Numbered from the stretch's first letter, positions 17,373 through 31,950 are shown. The stretch: 64,000 nt of DNA from Nocardiopsis flavescens (GCF_900141985.1 NZ_FQZK01000004.1:328829-392828), one strand, 5' to 3'. Notes: generated by a model from the sequence alone, not told the origin. Program-made: numbers and translations.

Positions 17373-18368
17373 CTACGCGCCGATGCGCCCGGACAGCTCC
17401 ACCAGGCGGTTCGCGAAGCCCCACTCGTTGTCGTACCAGGCGAAGACCTTGACCTGGTCCCCCACGGCCTGGGTGAGGGGCGCGTCGAAGACCGCGGAGT
17501 GGGGGTCGCCGACGATGTCGGCCGAGACCAGGGGCGCCTCCGAGTAGGACAGGTACGCCGACATCGCCGGGTCCTCGGCGGCGCGGCGGAAGGCGGCGTT
17601 GACCTCCTCGGCGGTGGCCGGCCGGGAGAGGCGGGCGGTGAGGTCGGTGATGGACCCGACGGGGACGGGCACGCGCAGGGAGAGGCCGGTGAGCCTGCCG
17701 TCGAGTTCGGGGATGATCCGGCCGATGGTGGCCGCGGCGCCGGAGGAGGTGGGGATCGTGGACAGGGCGGCGGCGCGGGCCCGTCGCGGGTCGCCGTGCG
17801 GGGCGTCGTGGAGGCGCTGGTCACCGGTGTAGGCGTGGACGGTGGTCATGAGGCCGGTCTCGACGCCGAACGCCTCGTGCAGGACCTTGGCCATGGGGGC
17901 GAGGCAGTTGGTGGTGCAGGAGCCGTTGGAGAAGACGTCGCCGGTCATGTCGACCGCGTGGTCGTTGACGCCCAGGACGAGGGCGGGGACCTCGTGGTCG
18001 GCGGGGGCGGAGATGAGGACCTTGCGGGCTCCGGCGGCGAGGTGGCGGCGTGCCGCGGCCGCGGTGGTGAACAGGCCGGTCGACTCGATGACGACGTCGA
18101 CGCGCTCCTCGCCCCAGGGGATGCGGTCGGGTTCGCGCTCGGAGGTGACGCGGATGCGGGCCCGGTCCAGGAGGAGGGTGTCGCCGTCGGCGCGTACTCC
18201 GGGCAGGCGGCCGTGGACGGAGTCCCATTCCAGGAGTGCGGCCAGGGTGGCGGCGTCGGTGAGGTCGTTGACGGCGACGACCTGTACGTCGGCTCCGCTG
18301 CGCAGGGCGGCGCGCAGGTAGGCGCGGCCGATGCGGCCGAAGCCGTTGATCCCGATGCGGACGGTCAT
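17373..18368 (-). CDS. gap: Glyceraldehyde-3-phosphate dehydrogenase
   Basis: A 331-residue enzyme started at the ATG at 18368; the frame stays open upstream, but the Rossmann motif RIGINGFGRIGR begins right after this Met. The catalytic Cys151 lies in SNGSCTTNCLAPM. Asp35 after Asn34 in VNDLTD argues for NAD rather than NADP. DNEWGFANR near the C-terminus is the usual family end motif. It converts glyceraldehyde 3-phosphate to 1,3-bisphosphoglycerate. No pgk or tpi follows, so this is probably an additional gap copy. It lies 35 bp downstream of a TetR gene on the same strand, so the two are likely one transcript. Confidence 0.96.
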   Translation of the reverse strand: MTVRIGINGFGRIGRAYLRAALRSGADVQVVAVNDLTDAATLAALLEWDSVHGRLPGVRADGDTLLLDRARIRVTSEREPDRIPWGEERVDVVIESTGLFTTAAAARRHLAAGARKVLISAPADHEVPALVLGVNDHAVDMTGDVFSNGSCTTNCLAPMAKVLHEAFGVETGLMTTVHAYTGDQRLHDAPHGDPRRARAAALSTIPTSSGAAATIGRIIPELDGRLTGLSLRVPVPVGSITDLTARLSRPATAEEVNAAFRRAAEDPAMSAYLSYSEAPLVSADIVGDPHSAVFDAPLTQAVGDQVKVFAWYDNEWGFANRLVELSGRIGA

Positions 18369-18403
18369 GGGTGTGCCTCTTCCTGTGGTGGGGGGTGGCG
18401 GGG

Positions 18404-18982
18404 TCAGTGTTCGCCGCGGGCGGCGGTGCGGGCGGCGTCGAGGAGGGCGAGGGCGCCGCGGACGGCGGCGTCCATGGGCTGCTGTTCGCCGCGGGCGCGG
18501 GCGAGCACGTAGCCGCCCTGGATGACGGCGGCCAGGGTGCGGGCGAGGTCGCCGGGGTCGGTGTCGGCGGGGAGTTCGCCCGCGGCGACGGCGTCGGTGA
18601 TGGCGTGTTCCCAGCGGTCGAGCATGGTGTCGAAGGCGGTGGCGACGACGGTGCGGAGTTCGGGGTCGGTGACGGCCTGGGGGTCCTGGGTCATGCGGCC
18701 GACGCGGCATCCGAGGGTGCCGGGGCGCGGGAGCGCGAGGTAGCGCTTCATGCGTTCGAGGGGGGAGCCGTCGCCGTCGAGGGGGGAGGCGGCGGCGGTC
18801 ATGTCCCGGGCGACGGCGGTGAGCGCTTCGACGGCGAGCTGGTGTTTGCCGGTGAAGTGGTGGTACATGCTGCCCTGGCCGACGCCGGCGCGGGACATGA
18901 CGTCGCGGGGGCTGGTGGCGGCGTAGCCGCGTTCCCAGAGGAGTTCGGCCATGGCGTCCGTCAGTTGTGCGCGTGAGCTCAT
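18404..18982 (-). CDS. TetR/AcrR family transcriptional regulator
   Basis: A 192-residue protein. The N-terminal HTH, about residues 5-50, reads LLWERGYAATSPRDVMSRAGVGQGSMYHHFTGKHQL, typical of TetR repressors. The C-terminal half has the Gly-Cys-Arg-Val-Gly and ALAAVIQGGYVLARA segments seen in the YxaF/LmrA-like subgroup. It is the first gene of a probable two-gene unit with gap. An inverted CTGTA/TACAG repeat at 18990-19011, just upstream of the start, is a candidate self-operator. The ligand is unknown. Confidence 0.92.
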   Translation of the reverse strand: MSSRAQLTDAMAELLWERGYAATSPRDVMSRAGVGQGSMYHHFTGKHQLAVEALTAVARDMTAAASPLDGDGSPLERMKRYLALPRPGTLGCRVGRMTQDPQAVTDPELRTVVATAFDTMLDRWEHAITDAVAAGELPADTDPGDLARTLAAVIQGGYVLARARGEQQPMDAAVRGALALLDAARTAARGEH

Positions 18983-18989
18983 GCGGTCA

Positions 18990-19011
18990 CTGTAACAACT
19001 GGTATGTACAG
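18990..19011. promoter_or_regulatory. Candidate TetR operator
   Basis: CTGTA and TACAG arms with a 12-nt spacer lie 8 bp upstream of the TetR start. Spacing and place suit autoregulation; the arms are short. The remainder of 19012-19292 is G-rich with no gene seen. Confidence 0.35.
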
Positions 19012-19292
19012 AGCGGTCGTGCGGGTCCCCGTGTGTTCGCGGCCGGGTGGGGCGGTGTCGGTTTGGGGGGCGGTGGGTCGGGTGGGCGGTTCTGGTTGGG
19101 CGGAACGGATGTAACTACCCGGCCGGTTCGGCATAAAAAGGGCCTTTTGTCACTTCATGCCCGGGCAAGGCGGGGCCAACCGGTCACATCACGGCCACAA
19201 CCTGAATACAACCCGTGGGTTCGGTCCCCGCCGCAGGCCGGATTCGATGATCCTTGAGAATCGGAGGCGGGTTCTCAGGAGAGGAGCAGCGG

Positions 19293-20252
19293 GTGCTGAC
19301 CGTGGCGGCCGGAGTGTTCGGCGCACTGGTGATCGGGGCCTGGGTCGTGGTGGCCTGGGGGTCCGGCCGGCGTCGCCCCTGGCTGCTGACACCGGTCGCC
19401 CTGCTGGTCGTCGTCCTGGTCGCACTGGCCCCCGGCTGGGCCTTCCTGCCCGCCGCGGCCCTGGCCGCGGGCTCCTTCGTGGAGCTGGTGCTGGGGTCGC
19501 GCGAGTCCCCCGCGCTGCGCACCCGGGACGCCGACGCCCCGTTGAGCACCGAGCGCTGGGCGGCCGCGGCCGCCGCGCCGTTCCGGGTGGCGCTGGCCGA
19601 GCCCTGGGACGTGGTGGCCCGCCCGACGCTGCGCCGCCAGTACCGGCGGCTGCTGGAGCGGCAGTGGGACGTGACGGACCGCGAGTCCCTGCTCGCGGCC
19701 ATCGAGCGGCAGATGGACGGGCTGCACCGGGAGCCGAGCCTGGACCTGGTGGTGGACCTGGCCGCCGGGGTGGCGCGCTCGCGGCTGCCGCGCGAGCAGG
19801 GCGGCCACTCCACCGGGGAGCAGGTGCGGCTGACGCCGGAGCAGGTGGGGCGGCTGCGCATGGTGACCGGGGTCGCCGAGGGCGACGAGACCGTGATCAT
19901 CGGCGCCTACCAGTGGTGGAAGTCGGTGCACGTGATCCGGCTGGTGTGCGGGGGCGCCACCTTGGACTGGCTGAGCCCGGTGGAGTCGCAGACGACGCTG
20001 CGCCGGGTCGCCTCCGACCTCCAGCGCCGCTACTCGTCGTGGCAGCAGCTGTCGATGGCGTTCCACGCGGGGTACCTGCTGTGGCCGGAGAAGGGCGTGG
20101 AGGGCGACCACGGGGGCACCGACCGGGTGTGGGCGGCCCTGGGCCTGCTGACCGAGGACACGCGCAGCCCGTGGAACCTGCTGCCGTGGGACATGCCGCT
20201 GGAGCGGGTGCTGCCCGAGACGGGCGGCCAGGAGCAGGAGACCCACCGCTGA
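19293..20252 (+). CDS. DUF1266-like membrane-associated protein
   Basis: A 319-residue protein from the GTG at 19293, chosen because AGGAGAGGAG lies 6 nt upstream; the open frame begins at a TTG at 19254. Two hydrophobic segments near the N-terminus (about residues 3-22 and 31-55) are followed by a soluble region. That region has [22 protein letters not shown] and, further on, a Trp-rich part ([14 protein letters not shown] and [15 protein letters not shown]) reminiscent of DUF1266 proteins. Function unknown. It is monocistronic and convergent with pyk. Confidence 0.6.
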   Translation: MLTVAAGVFGALVIGAWVVVAWGSGRRRPWLLTPVALLVVVLVALAPGWAFLPAAALAAGSFVELVLGSRESPALRTRDADAPLSTERWAAAAAAPFRVALAEPWDVVARPTLRRQYRRLLERQWDVTDRESLLAAIERQMDGLHREPSLDLVVDLAAGVARSRLPREQGGHSTGEQVRLTPEQVGRLRMVTGVAEGDETVIIGAYQWWKSVHVIRLVCGGATLDWLSPVESQTTLRRVASDLQRRYSSWQQLSMAFHAGYLLWPEKGVEGDHGGTDRVWAALGLLTEDTRSPWNLLPWDMPLERVLPETGGQEQETHR

Positions 20253-20325
20253 CCGGCTCCGGGTCCGGTCCCGGTCCGCGGGCGCGGCTCATACGCCCCG
20301 GACCGGCAACCGGACGGTTTCGGCG

Positions 20326-21768
20326 TCAGCTTCCGTCCAGGGCGACGGTGTCGCCGAGGCGGTGGACGCGCAGGGAGTTGGTGGAACCGGTGGTCCCGGG
20401 CGGGCTGCCCGCCACGATGACGACCTTGTCGCCCTTGGTGTAGTCGCCGAGCCGGAGCAGCTCGCTCTCGACCTGGCGCACCATGTCGTCGGTGTTGTCG
20501 ACCCAGGGGACGAGGTTGGTCTCCACGCCCCAGGTCAGCGACAGGCGGCCGCGGGTGGCGGTCTCCGTCGTGAACGCCAGCAGCGGGATGGGCGAGCGGT
20601 AGCGCGCCAGGCGGCGGGCGGTCTCGCCGGACATCGTGAAGGCGACCAGGGCCTTGGCGCCGATGGTGGCGCCGATCTCCGCGGCGGCGCGGGCGATGGC
20701 CCCGCCGGTGGTCTCGGGCACCCGGTTGAGGATGTGCGAGGCGCGGAGGGACTCCTGCTCGGCCGCGCAGATGATGCGCGCCATGGTCTCGACGGTCTCG
20801 ACGGGGTACTGGCCGACGCTGGTCTCTCCGGAGAGCATGACCGCGTCCGCGCCGTCGAGGACCGCGTTGGCCACGTCGGAGGTCTCGGCGCGGGTGGGCC
20901 GGGGCGCTCCGATCATGGATTCGAGCATCTGCGTGGCGACGATGACCGGCTTGGCCTTGTCGCGGCAGCGCTCCACGGCGCGCTTCTGCACCATGGGGAC
21001 GTTCTCCAGGGGGAGTTCGACCCCGAGGTCGCCGCGGGCGACCATGACGGCGTCGAAGACCTCGATGATGTCCTGGAGGCGCTCGACCGCCTGGGGCTTC
21101 TCGACCTTGGCGATGAGGGGGACCGTGAGGCCCTCCTCGTCCATGATGCGGTGGCACTCCTCGGCGTCGGCGGGGCTGCGCACGAAGGAGAGGGCGACCA
21201 TGTCGACCCGGTTGCGCAGGGCCCAGCGCAGGTCCTCCTCGTCCTTCTCGGTGAGGGCCGGGACGCTGACGGCCACACCGGGGAGGTTGAGGCCCTTGTG
21301 GTTGGAGACGGTCCCCCCGTAGATGACCCGGGTGTGGACGTCGGTGCCGGTGGCCTTGGTGCACTCCAGCACGACGCGGCCGTCGTCGATGAGGACGCGG
21401 TCGCCGGGGCGGACGTCGCCGGGGAGGCCCTTGTAGGTGGTGGAGACGCGGGTGGCGTCTCCGGGGACGTCGTCGGTGGTGATGGTGAACTCGTCACCGA
21501 CGTTGAGTTCGACGGGGCCGTCGGGGAAGGTCCCGACGCGGATCTTGGGACCCTGGAGGTCGGCGAGGACGCCGACCGCTCGTCCGACGTCCTCGGCGGC
21601 CGCTCGCAGGTTCGCGAGGTTGGCGCTGTGGTCGTCGTGGGTTCCGTGGCTGAGGTTGAGTCGGGCGACGTCCAGTCCGGCGCGGACGAGCTTGCGGAGG
21701 ATCTCCGGGCTCGAGGTGGCGGGACCGAGGGTCGCGACGATCTTTGCTCGACGTGTCACGCGTATCAC
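20326..21768 (-). CDS. pyk: Pyruvate kinase
   Basis: A 480-residue enzyme of normal bacterial length. The N-terminus [19 protein letters not shown] and [12 protein letters not shown] define the TIM barrel. [16 protein letters not shown] supplies the Mg/PEP-binding acidic residues, and [41 protein letters not shown] is the PROSITE-type active-site region. The C-terminal regulatory domain includes [20 protein letters not shown]. It converts phosphoenolpyruvate and ADP to pyruvate and ATP. No overlapping partners; its position a few kb from the ANTAR regulator is a familiar actinobacterial neighbourhood. Confidence 0.97.
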   Translation of the reverse strand: MIRVTRRAKIVATLGPATSSPEILRKLVRAGLDVARLNLSHGTHDDHSANLANLRAAAEDVGRAVGVLADLQGPKIRVGTFPDGPVELNVGDEFTITTDDVPGDATRVSTTYKGLPGDVRPGDRVLIDDGRVVLECTKATGTDVHTRVIYGGTVSNHKGLNLPGVAVSVPALTEKDEEDLRWALRNRVDMVALSFVRSPADAEECHRIMDEEGLTVPLIAKVEKPQAVERLQDIIEVFDAVMVARGDLGVELPLENVPMVQKRAVERCRDKAKPVIVATQMLESMIGAPRPTRAETSDVANAVLDGADAVMLSGETSVGQYPVETVETMARIICAAEQESLRASHILNRVPETTGGAIARAAAEIGATIGAKALVAFTMSGETARRLARYRSPIPLLAFTTETATRGRLSLTWGVETNLVPWVDNTDDMVRQVESELLRLGDYTKGDKVVIVAGSPPGTTGSTNSLRVHRLGDTVALDGS

Positions 21769-21908
21769 TTTAGAGCGTCCGGGGGATGGAGTGGTCTAAA
21801 CCAGGTTGCGAATGGACGTATCTCAGGCTGCGCGAAGACGAATGGCAGCTGTGCACGAACGTGTCCCGGCGGTGTGCGCGCGGGTGTCGTCCGCGTGTCG
21901 TGCGGGGG

Positions 21909-22847
21909 TCAGCGGTCGCGCCTGGGGGCGGGGACGCCGGGGGTGAGGCGCCCGTAGGCGCGCAGGATGCGCAGTCGCTGGATGGTGCGCATGCCCTCCA
22001 GTTCGTGGGTGGCGGTGGCGTCCCAGTGGTCCCAGTCGGCGCTCCAGCCGCCCTCGGGGCGCTGGGTCTTCTCCACGCGGTCGAGGTTGGCGGCGATCTC
22101 GGAGTCGGTGAACATGGGGCGGGCGATGCAGGAGGGGTCCGGTGCCAGGTCCAGGGGGGTGTGGACGTGGTGGCGCGGGGAGGCGGCCCTGCGGTATCCG
22201 GGGACGGAGGCGCCCTCGTGGGGGTCGGTGCGCACGACGGCGCGGATCATGGTGGAGAGCCGGTTGACCGCGGCCAGGGCGCGGGGGCGGTCCGAGACGT
22301 GCTGGAGGAAGGTGCAGATGCCGATGGCCTCGTGGGGGTCGGTCCAGTGCAGGGCGTCGATGTGCTTCCAGCAGTAGGCGGTGGCGCGGTCGCGCCAGGG
22401 GTGGGTGATGTTGTGCTTGTGGAGGCGTCCGGTGATGGAGGCGGTGAGGGCGAGGTCGGGGCCGTGGTCGGGGCGCTCGCGCCACCAGGGGGCGGCCTCG
22501 GTGTGGCGGACGGCGGGGGTGACGGGGGGCAGGCCGCCGTCGGGCGAGGTGGTGGCGAGGTAGCGGCAGATGCCCTGGCCGAGGTCCTGGGGGATGGGGC
22601 CGAGCTCGTCGAGGTAGCGCAGCGCGGTGTCGACGGCCAGGGGCTGGCTGGCGTGCCCGCGCAGGTCGGGGTCGAGGGCGTTGCCGTAGCCGCCGTCGAT
22701 GTTGCGGTAGGCGGCCAGCGCGGAGCGGATGGGCGCGGTGGGGCCCGACTGGAAGTGGTACGCGAAGCGGTACCGGTCGATGAGCCGGGCGGTGCGCATG
22801 GTGAAGTGTTCTGCGGCGCGGAAGGAATCCCAGGTCACTACGCTCAT
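21909..22847 (-). CDS. Alpha-alpha toroid protein (prenyltransferase/squalene-cyclase-like fold)
   Basis: A 312-residue protein with repeated Gly-Gly-Tyr/Trp turns that resemble QW-type repeats: NIDGGYGNALDPDLRGHASQPLAVDTALRYLDEL near residue 50, and RPEGGWSADWDHWDATATHELEGMRTIQRLRIL near the end. These suggest a terpenoid-cyclase/protein-prenyltransferase alpha-alpha barrel. The DXDD or other catalytic motifs of true squalene cyclases are not evident, so enzymatic activity is unproven. It is transcribed toward the pyk promoter and its start is 64 bp from the DUF2784 gene, possibly the same transcript. Confidence 0.72.
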   Translation of the reverse strand: MSVVTWDSFRAAEHFTMRTARLIDRYRFAYHFQSGPTAPIRSALAAYRNIDGGYGNALDPDLRGHASQPLAVDTALRYLDELGPIPQDLGQGICRYLATTSPDGGLPPVTPAVRHTEAAPWWRERPDHGPDLALTASITGRLHKHNITHPWRDRATAYCWKHIDALHWTDPHEAIGICTFLQHVSDRPRALAAVNRLSTMIRAVVRTDPHEGASVPGYRRAASPRHHVHTPLDLAPDPSCIARPMFTDSEIAANLDRVEKTQRPEGGWSADWDHWDATATHELEGMRTIQRLRILRAYGRLTPGVPAPRRDR

Positions 22848-22911
22848 GTGGGGAACGGTACCCAGGGGTGTGGGCGGGGGATCGGCCGCGCGGCCGATCC
22901 ATTCGTGTTCT

Positions 22912-23334
22912 TTACGTGGGGTGGCGGCGGACGGGGTCGCTGTGGCGCGGGGGGCGTGCGTCGGCGGTCCGCCGGGCGCGGCGGCGCCGGGTGACCAGTG
23001 CGAGGCCGATCCAGGACAGGACGACCAGGGCGCCGACGCCGGCCTGGACCTCGCGCAGGCCGTCGGCGGGGTAGATGACGCCGGTGAGGTAGTGGTCGAT
23101 GAAGCCCTCCTGCGCCAGGCCGGCCCGTCCGGCGTTCACCCGGCCCCAGTTCTCGACGTGGGTCAGGGGGCAGGTCCAGGCGAAGACGCTGATGGAGAGG
23201 CCGTAGGCGGCGACGGCGAGGTGGGCCCAGAAGGTGCGGGGCCACTTCCAGGCGAGGAGGCCGCCGAGGGCGAGGTAGAGGATGAACGCGAAGTGGGCGA
23301 GCATGGCGGCGTCGCCGATGATCCGGTAGGCCAA
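22912..23334 (-). CDS. DUF2784 family membrane protein
   Basis: A 140-residue protein with about three to four membrane segments. The family markers ADAAMLAHFAFILYLALGG-like N-terminus and the central TCPLTHVENWGR followed by GFIDHYLTGVIYP match DUF2784, whose function is unknown. The tail is basic (RRRRARRTADARPPRH). It lies between gltD and the toroid-protein gene, all on the minus strand, with a strong terminator upstream that separates it from gltBD. Confidence 0.85.
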   Translation of the reverse strand: MAYRIIGDAAMLAHFAFILYLALGGLLAWKWPRTFWAHLAVAAYGLSISVFAWTCPLTHVENWGRVNAGRAGLAQEGFIDHYLTGVIYPADGLREVQAGVGALVVLSWIGLALVTRRRRARRTADARPPRHSDPVRRHPT

Positions 23335-23537
23335 GGTCGCTGCTCCCGTCGGTGTGGGGGCGCCGGGTGCGGGGGCGTGACCTCAGTCTCTCGGTGGCGG
23401 GCGGGGGCGTGGGCCACGGCGGGGTCACCGGTGTGCAACACCTGGTGTCCCGCGGGCGCCCGTGCGCCGCGCACACGGACGGGGCCCTGCGGCCCCTGCG
23501 GGCGGCGGTCCGACCGCGGGGAAAGGCACGCGGAGGA

Positions 23538-23579
23538 CGCACCGGGGGCGCGCGGGGTGACCCGCGCGCCCCCGGTGCG
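23538..23579 (-). terminator. Strong terminator after gltBD
   Basis: Nineteen-base perfect arms (23538-23556 and 23561-23579) with a GTGA loop, directly 3' of the gltD stop. Confidence 0.85.
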
Positions 23580-23585
23580 GTCGGC

Positions 23586-25043
23586 TCAGACGAGCGGTCG
23601 CGCGGTGGGCGCGATGGCGACGGGCAGGTCGCTGCCGGCGCCCGTGAGGAACCGGTCGACCCCGGCGGCGGCCGAGCGGCCCTCGGCGATGGCCCACACG
23701 ATGAGGGACTGGCCGCGGCCCATGTCCCCGGCGCAGTAGACGCCCTCGACGCTGGTCCGGTAGTCGGCGTCGCGGACGACGTTGCCGCGTCCGTCGAGGT
23801 CGACGCCGAGCTGCTCGATCATGCCCTCCTTCTGGGGGCCGACGAAGCCCATGGCGAGGGTGACGAGGTCGGCGGGGATCTCGCGCTCGGTGCCCTCCAC
23901 GGGCTCGAAGCCCTTGTCGGTGCGCCGGACCTCGACGAGCTTGAGGGCGCGCACGTTGCCCTCGCCGTCGCCCAGGAACTCCAGGGTGTTGACGGAGTAG
24001 ATCCGCTTGCCGCCCTCCTCGTGGGCGCTGGTCACCTTGTACAGCATCGGCATGGTGGGCCAGGGCTGGGAGTCGGGGCGGGTGGCCGGAGGCTTGGGCA
24101 TGATCTCCAGCTGGGTGACGCTGGCCGCGCCCTGGCGGTGGGCGGTGCCCACGCAGTCCGCGCCGGTGTCGCCGCCGCCGATGACGATGACGTGCTTGCC
24201 CTCGGCGTTGAGGGGGGCGCGGTCGTAGTCGCCGAACTGGACCCGGTTGGCCTGGGGCAGGTACTCCATGGCCTGGTGGACGCCGGCCAGCTCGCGGCCG
24301 GGGACGGGCAGGTCGCGCCAGGCGGTGGCGCCGCCGGTGAGCACGACGGCGTCGTGGTCGGCGCGCAGCCGCTCCGCGGTGATGTCGGTGCCGATGTCGA
24401 CGCCGGTGCGGAAGGTGGTGCCCTCCGCGGTCATCTGGGCGATGCGGCGGTCGATGTGCCGCTTCTCCATCTTGAACTCGGGGATGCCGTAGCGGAGCAG
24501 GCCGCCGATGCGGTCGGCGCGCTCGTAGACGGTGACGTCGTGCCCGGCGCGGGTGAGCTGCTGGGCGGCGGCCAGGCCGGCGGGGCCCGAGCCCACGACG
24601 GCGACGGTCTTGCCGGTGCGCACGGCGGGGGGCAGGGGCTTGACCCAGCCCTCCTCCCAGGCGCGGTCGATGATGGAGACCTCGACGTTCTTGATGGTGA
24701 CGGCGGGCTGGTCGATGCCCAGCACGCAGGCGGACTCGCAGGGTGCGGGGCAGAGCCGTCCGGTGAACTCGGGGAAGTTGTTCGTGGCGTGGAGCCGTTC
24801 GATCGCCTCGGCCCAGTCGTGGCCGTGGACGAGGCTGTTCCACTCGGGGATGAGGTTGCCCAGGGGGCAGCCGTTGTGGCAGAACGGGATACCGCAGTCC
24901 ATGCAGCGTGACGCCTGCTTGGTGACGGTTCCGCGGTCGAAGTCCTCGTAGACCTCGCGCCAGTCCTGGATGCGGACGTCCACGGGGCGGTGTGCGGGGA
25001 GCTCGCGCTCGGTGATCTTCAGGAAACCCTTGGGGTCGGCCAT
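23586..25043 (-). CDS. gltD: Glutamate synthase (NADPH) small subunit
   Basis: A 485-residue subunit. N-terminal iron-sulfur cysteines are C47, C50, C55, C59 and C98, C102, C106 (SRCMDCGIPFCHNGC and RLCPAPCESAC). The FAD-binding motif is VAVVGSGPAGLAAAQ around residue 148, and a second nucleotide-binding motif VIVIGGGDTGADCVG lies around residue 290. It passes electrons from NADPH to GltB for conversion of glutamine plus 2-oxoglutarate to two glutamates. It follows gltB by 30 bp on the same strand; the pair forms one operon. Confidence 0.97.
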   Translation of the reverse strand: MADPKGFLKITERELPAHRPVDVRIQDWREVYEDFDRGTVTKQASRCMDCGIPFCHNGCPLGNLIPEWNSLVHGHDWAEAIERLHATNNFPEFTGRLCPAPCESACVLGIDQPAVTIKNVEVSIIDRAWEEGWVKPLPPAVRTGKTVAVVGSGPAGLAAAQQLTRAGHDVTVYERADRIGGLLRYGIPEFKMEKRHIDRRIAQMTAEGTTFRTGVDIGTDITAERLRADHDAVVLTGGATAWRDLPVPGRELAGVHQAMEYLPQANRVQFGDYDRAPLNAEGKHVIVIGGGDTGADCVGTAHRQGAASVTQLEIMPKPPATRPDSQPWPTMPMLYKVTSAHEEGGKRIYSVNTLEFLGDGEGNVRALKLVEVRRTDKGFEPVEGTEREIPADLVTLAMGFVGPQKEGMIEQLGVDLDGRGNVVRDADYRTSVEGVYCAGDMGRGQSLIVWAIAEGRSAAAGVDRFLTGAGSDLPVAIAPTARPLV

Positions 25044-25073
25044 GGCCGTTCCTCCTCTCGTATCGGCTGACGC

Positions 25074-29636
<4,563 letters not shown>

Positions 29637-30198
29637 CTACCCTCCTGTCGTCTTTCGTCGGCTTCGTGAAAAGCGCATCCGGGACGACATTGGCCCTGCT
29701 GCGTGCGTGAAGTTGTGGTGTGCCCGTCTTGTGGACGCCGTGTGGTCCGCCACCGTACCGCGGCCACGTCCTCGTGGTGCGGATGGCGGATGGTCGCCCG
29801 CTGCGAGCGGTATCCCTTATACCGGCCGGTCCGGCCGCGACGCGAATCGCAGGTCTAGACCACCGGGTGTCGCGGTGCCTCTCTCGTCGCGTGCCGCCGC
29901 ACCCTGCGGGTGGTGCCGCGGTCCCCCGTGACGGGTGTTCCCCGTCGTGGGTGTGCCTAGCCGGTTCTTCCACCAGGGAATCCCGCTAAACCTCCCAAAG
30001 CGGATAAAACCCGACGGTTGGTCGGGATCCTCGCTCCGGGCACGCGAACGCAGTGCGCCGCTCCCCCACATTACCCCGGCGTTAACGGTCCGCCCAAGAG
30101 GGGCCCGTCGGCGCGCCCGAGTGATATGTCACTCACCGCCGATCCCCGCCCTGACCTGCCCGGAGACCCCGCGCCCCGGGGCGTGGGACGATCGGTGC
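29637..30198. other. 562-bp divergent intergenic region (gltB and BpsA-like promoters)
   Basis: No gene is seen. It contains an inverted GGTAT-CCCTT-ATACC element at 29809-29823 and a GTGA...TCAC half-palindrome near 30121-30132. The gltB ribosome site AGGAGGG sits next to its ATG. A regulator site for nitrogen control may lie here, but I cannot name one. Confidence 0.4.
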
Positions 30199-31944
30199 AT
30201 GGCAGCAGACCCCACGAACCCCGGCGGGGGCGGCGTCCCCGCCGCCCCGCAGGCGACCCCGGCGCCCCCTCCCCCGCCCCTGCCCGAAGCGGCGCTGCGG
30301 GCGCTGCGCGACCACGGGGTGGACGCCCCCCGCCCGCGCGCCGTCCTGGCCGCCCTGGCCGACGGCGAACACCGCACCGCGGACGACCTCGTACGCGCCA
30401 CCGGCGTCGCCCGCGTCCTGGTGGCGGCCCTGGTGGAGCGCCTGGTGGAGGCCGGGGAGGCGGTCCGCGACCCCGGCGGCGACGGGGTGCGGCTCGCCCG
30501 CCCCGCGGACTACGCCGGGGCCGCCGCGGACTCCCTCGCCGACCCGGTGGGGCACCTGGTGGCCGGGCACGGACGGGCCGCCGCCGAGATCGCCCGCGCG
30601 GTCGCCCAGGGCCCCGCCGCCGACCTGGACCTGGACCACGTCACCGCGACCGCGGGCACCGCGCTGCGCCGGGCGCTGTTCCTGGACACCCGGTTCGACC
30701 TCGCCGGCCGCACCGTGCTGTGCGTGGGCGACCACGACCTCACCTCCGTCGCCCTGGCCCTGGTGCGCCCGGACGCGCGGGTCCTCGTCGCCGACATCGA
30801 CGAGCGGGTGCTCGCCCACATCGACGCGGTCGCCGACCGGCTGGGCCTGGACGTGCGCACCCACTTCGCCGACCTGCGCCTGGGCCTGCCGCCCGGGCTG
30901 CGCGGCGCGGCCGACCTCGTGTTCACCGACCCGCCCTACACCGCCGACGGGGTGGAGCTGTTCGTCCGCCGCGGCCTGGAGGGCATGGCCGACCCGCGCC
31001 GGGGGCGGGTCCTGGTCGCCTACGGGGTCAGCGAGACCACCCCCCGGCTGGCCGCCGCCACCCAGTCCCGGCTGCTGCGGCTGGACCTGGCCCTGGAGGC
31101 CCTGTGGCCCGACTTCCACCGGTACGAGGGCGCCGAGTCCATCGGCGCCGCCTCCGACCTGTACGTGCTGCGGCCGCTCACCCGCACGCCGCCCCCCGCG
31201 CCGGAGGGCGGCGCCCGCGTCTACAGCCAGGGCGCCAACGCCAAGGAGTCCCGCGGGGCGCTGGACGGGGCGCGGGCGCGCGCCGCCCTGGAGCGGGCCG
31301 CCGACGACGCCGGGACGCCCCCGGTGCCGGTGGGCGCCTGGCCCGCCGAGGTCCTGCCGGAGTCCGGGCGGGTGCGCCTGTCGACGTGGATGGAGGGGCC
31401 GGTGCCGCTGTCGGGGCCGCCCGTGGTGGACCTGACCGGCGGCTGGGAGCGGATCGCCCCGCGGGCGGCCCTGGCCTGCCCCGACGGGGGCGGGTACCTG
31501 CTGGTGCCGTCCTCCGCGGCGTGCGTGCGCGACGAGCGCGGCCAGACGGAGCTGCGCGCCCTGGTCGGGCCGCGGCTGCGGGTGCGGTTCCTGCGCGGGT
31601 TCGGCGACCCGTCGCTGACCGCGGTGCGGCTGGAGCCGGCCCCCGCGGCGAAGGACCCCGTGGACCGGCTCCTTGTGCACGTCCAGGAGCACGCCCACGG
31701 GTCGCTGGCGTCGGTGCTGCGCGCCGGGGTCGTGCGGGTCGCCCGGGAGGAGGGCGCCGCGGTGAACAAGCGGGCCGCCCGCCTGGCGGTGGCCGCCGCC
31801 CCGGACTGGATCGCCGGGCACACCCTGCTCGACCTGCCCGGGCACCGCTTCGCCGGGCTGCGCGAGGTGGTCGCGGCGGTGTGGGACGCACGGGGCCCGG
31901 GGTCCGCGGGCGGCGGGTCCGCGGGCGGGGAGGCGTCGGGGTGA
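30199..31944 (+). CDS. BpsA-like (branched-polyamine synthase family) protein with long C-terminal extension
   Basis: A 581-residue protein begun at the ATG at 30199; upstream open frame is intergenic. A Pro-rich N-terminus is followed by a winged helix (about 32-100), then a Rossmann methyltransferase-like domain. That domain has VLCVGDHDLTSVALALV (about 174-190), VLVADIDERVLAHID and the catalytic-type FTDPPYT at 242-248, all matching the N4-bis(aminopropyl)spermidine synthase (BpsA) family. About 230 residues after the core (from roughly 350) are not part of the usual ~350-residue BpsA and are of unknown function. No spermidine-pathway genes are nearby, so the reaction is uncertain. Confidence 0.75.
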   Translation: MAADPTNPGGGGVPAAPQATPAPPPPPLPEAALRALRDHGVDAPRPRAVLAALADGEHRTADDLVRATGVARVLVAALVERLVEAGEAVRDPGGDGVRLARPADYAGAAADSLADPVGHLVAGHGRAAAEIARAVAQGPAADLDLDHVTATAGTALRRALFLDTRFDLAGRTVLCVGDHDLTSVALALVRPDARVLVADIDERVLAHIDAVADRLGLDVRTHFADLRLGLPPGLRGAADLVFTDPPYTADGVELFVRRGLEGMADPRRGRVLVAYGVSETTPRLAAATQSRLLRLDLALEALWPDFHRYEGAESIGAASDLYVLRPLTRTPPPAPEGGARVYSQGANAKESRGALDGARARAALERAADDAGTPPVPVGAWPAEVLPESGRVRLSTWMEGPVPLSGPPVVDLTGGWERIAPRAALACPDGGGYLLVPSSAACVRDERGQTELRALVGPRLRVRFLRGFGDPSLTAVRLEPAPAAKDPVDRLLVHVQEHAHGSLASVLRAGVVRVAREEGAAVNKRAARLAVAAAPDWIAGHTLLDLPGHRFAGLREVVAAVWDARGPGSAGGGSAGGEASG

Positions 31945-31950
31945 GGGGCG

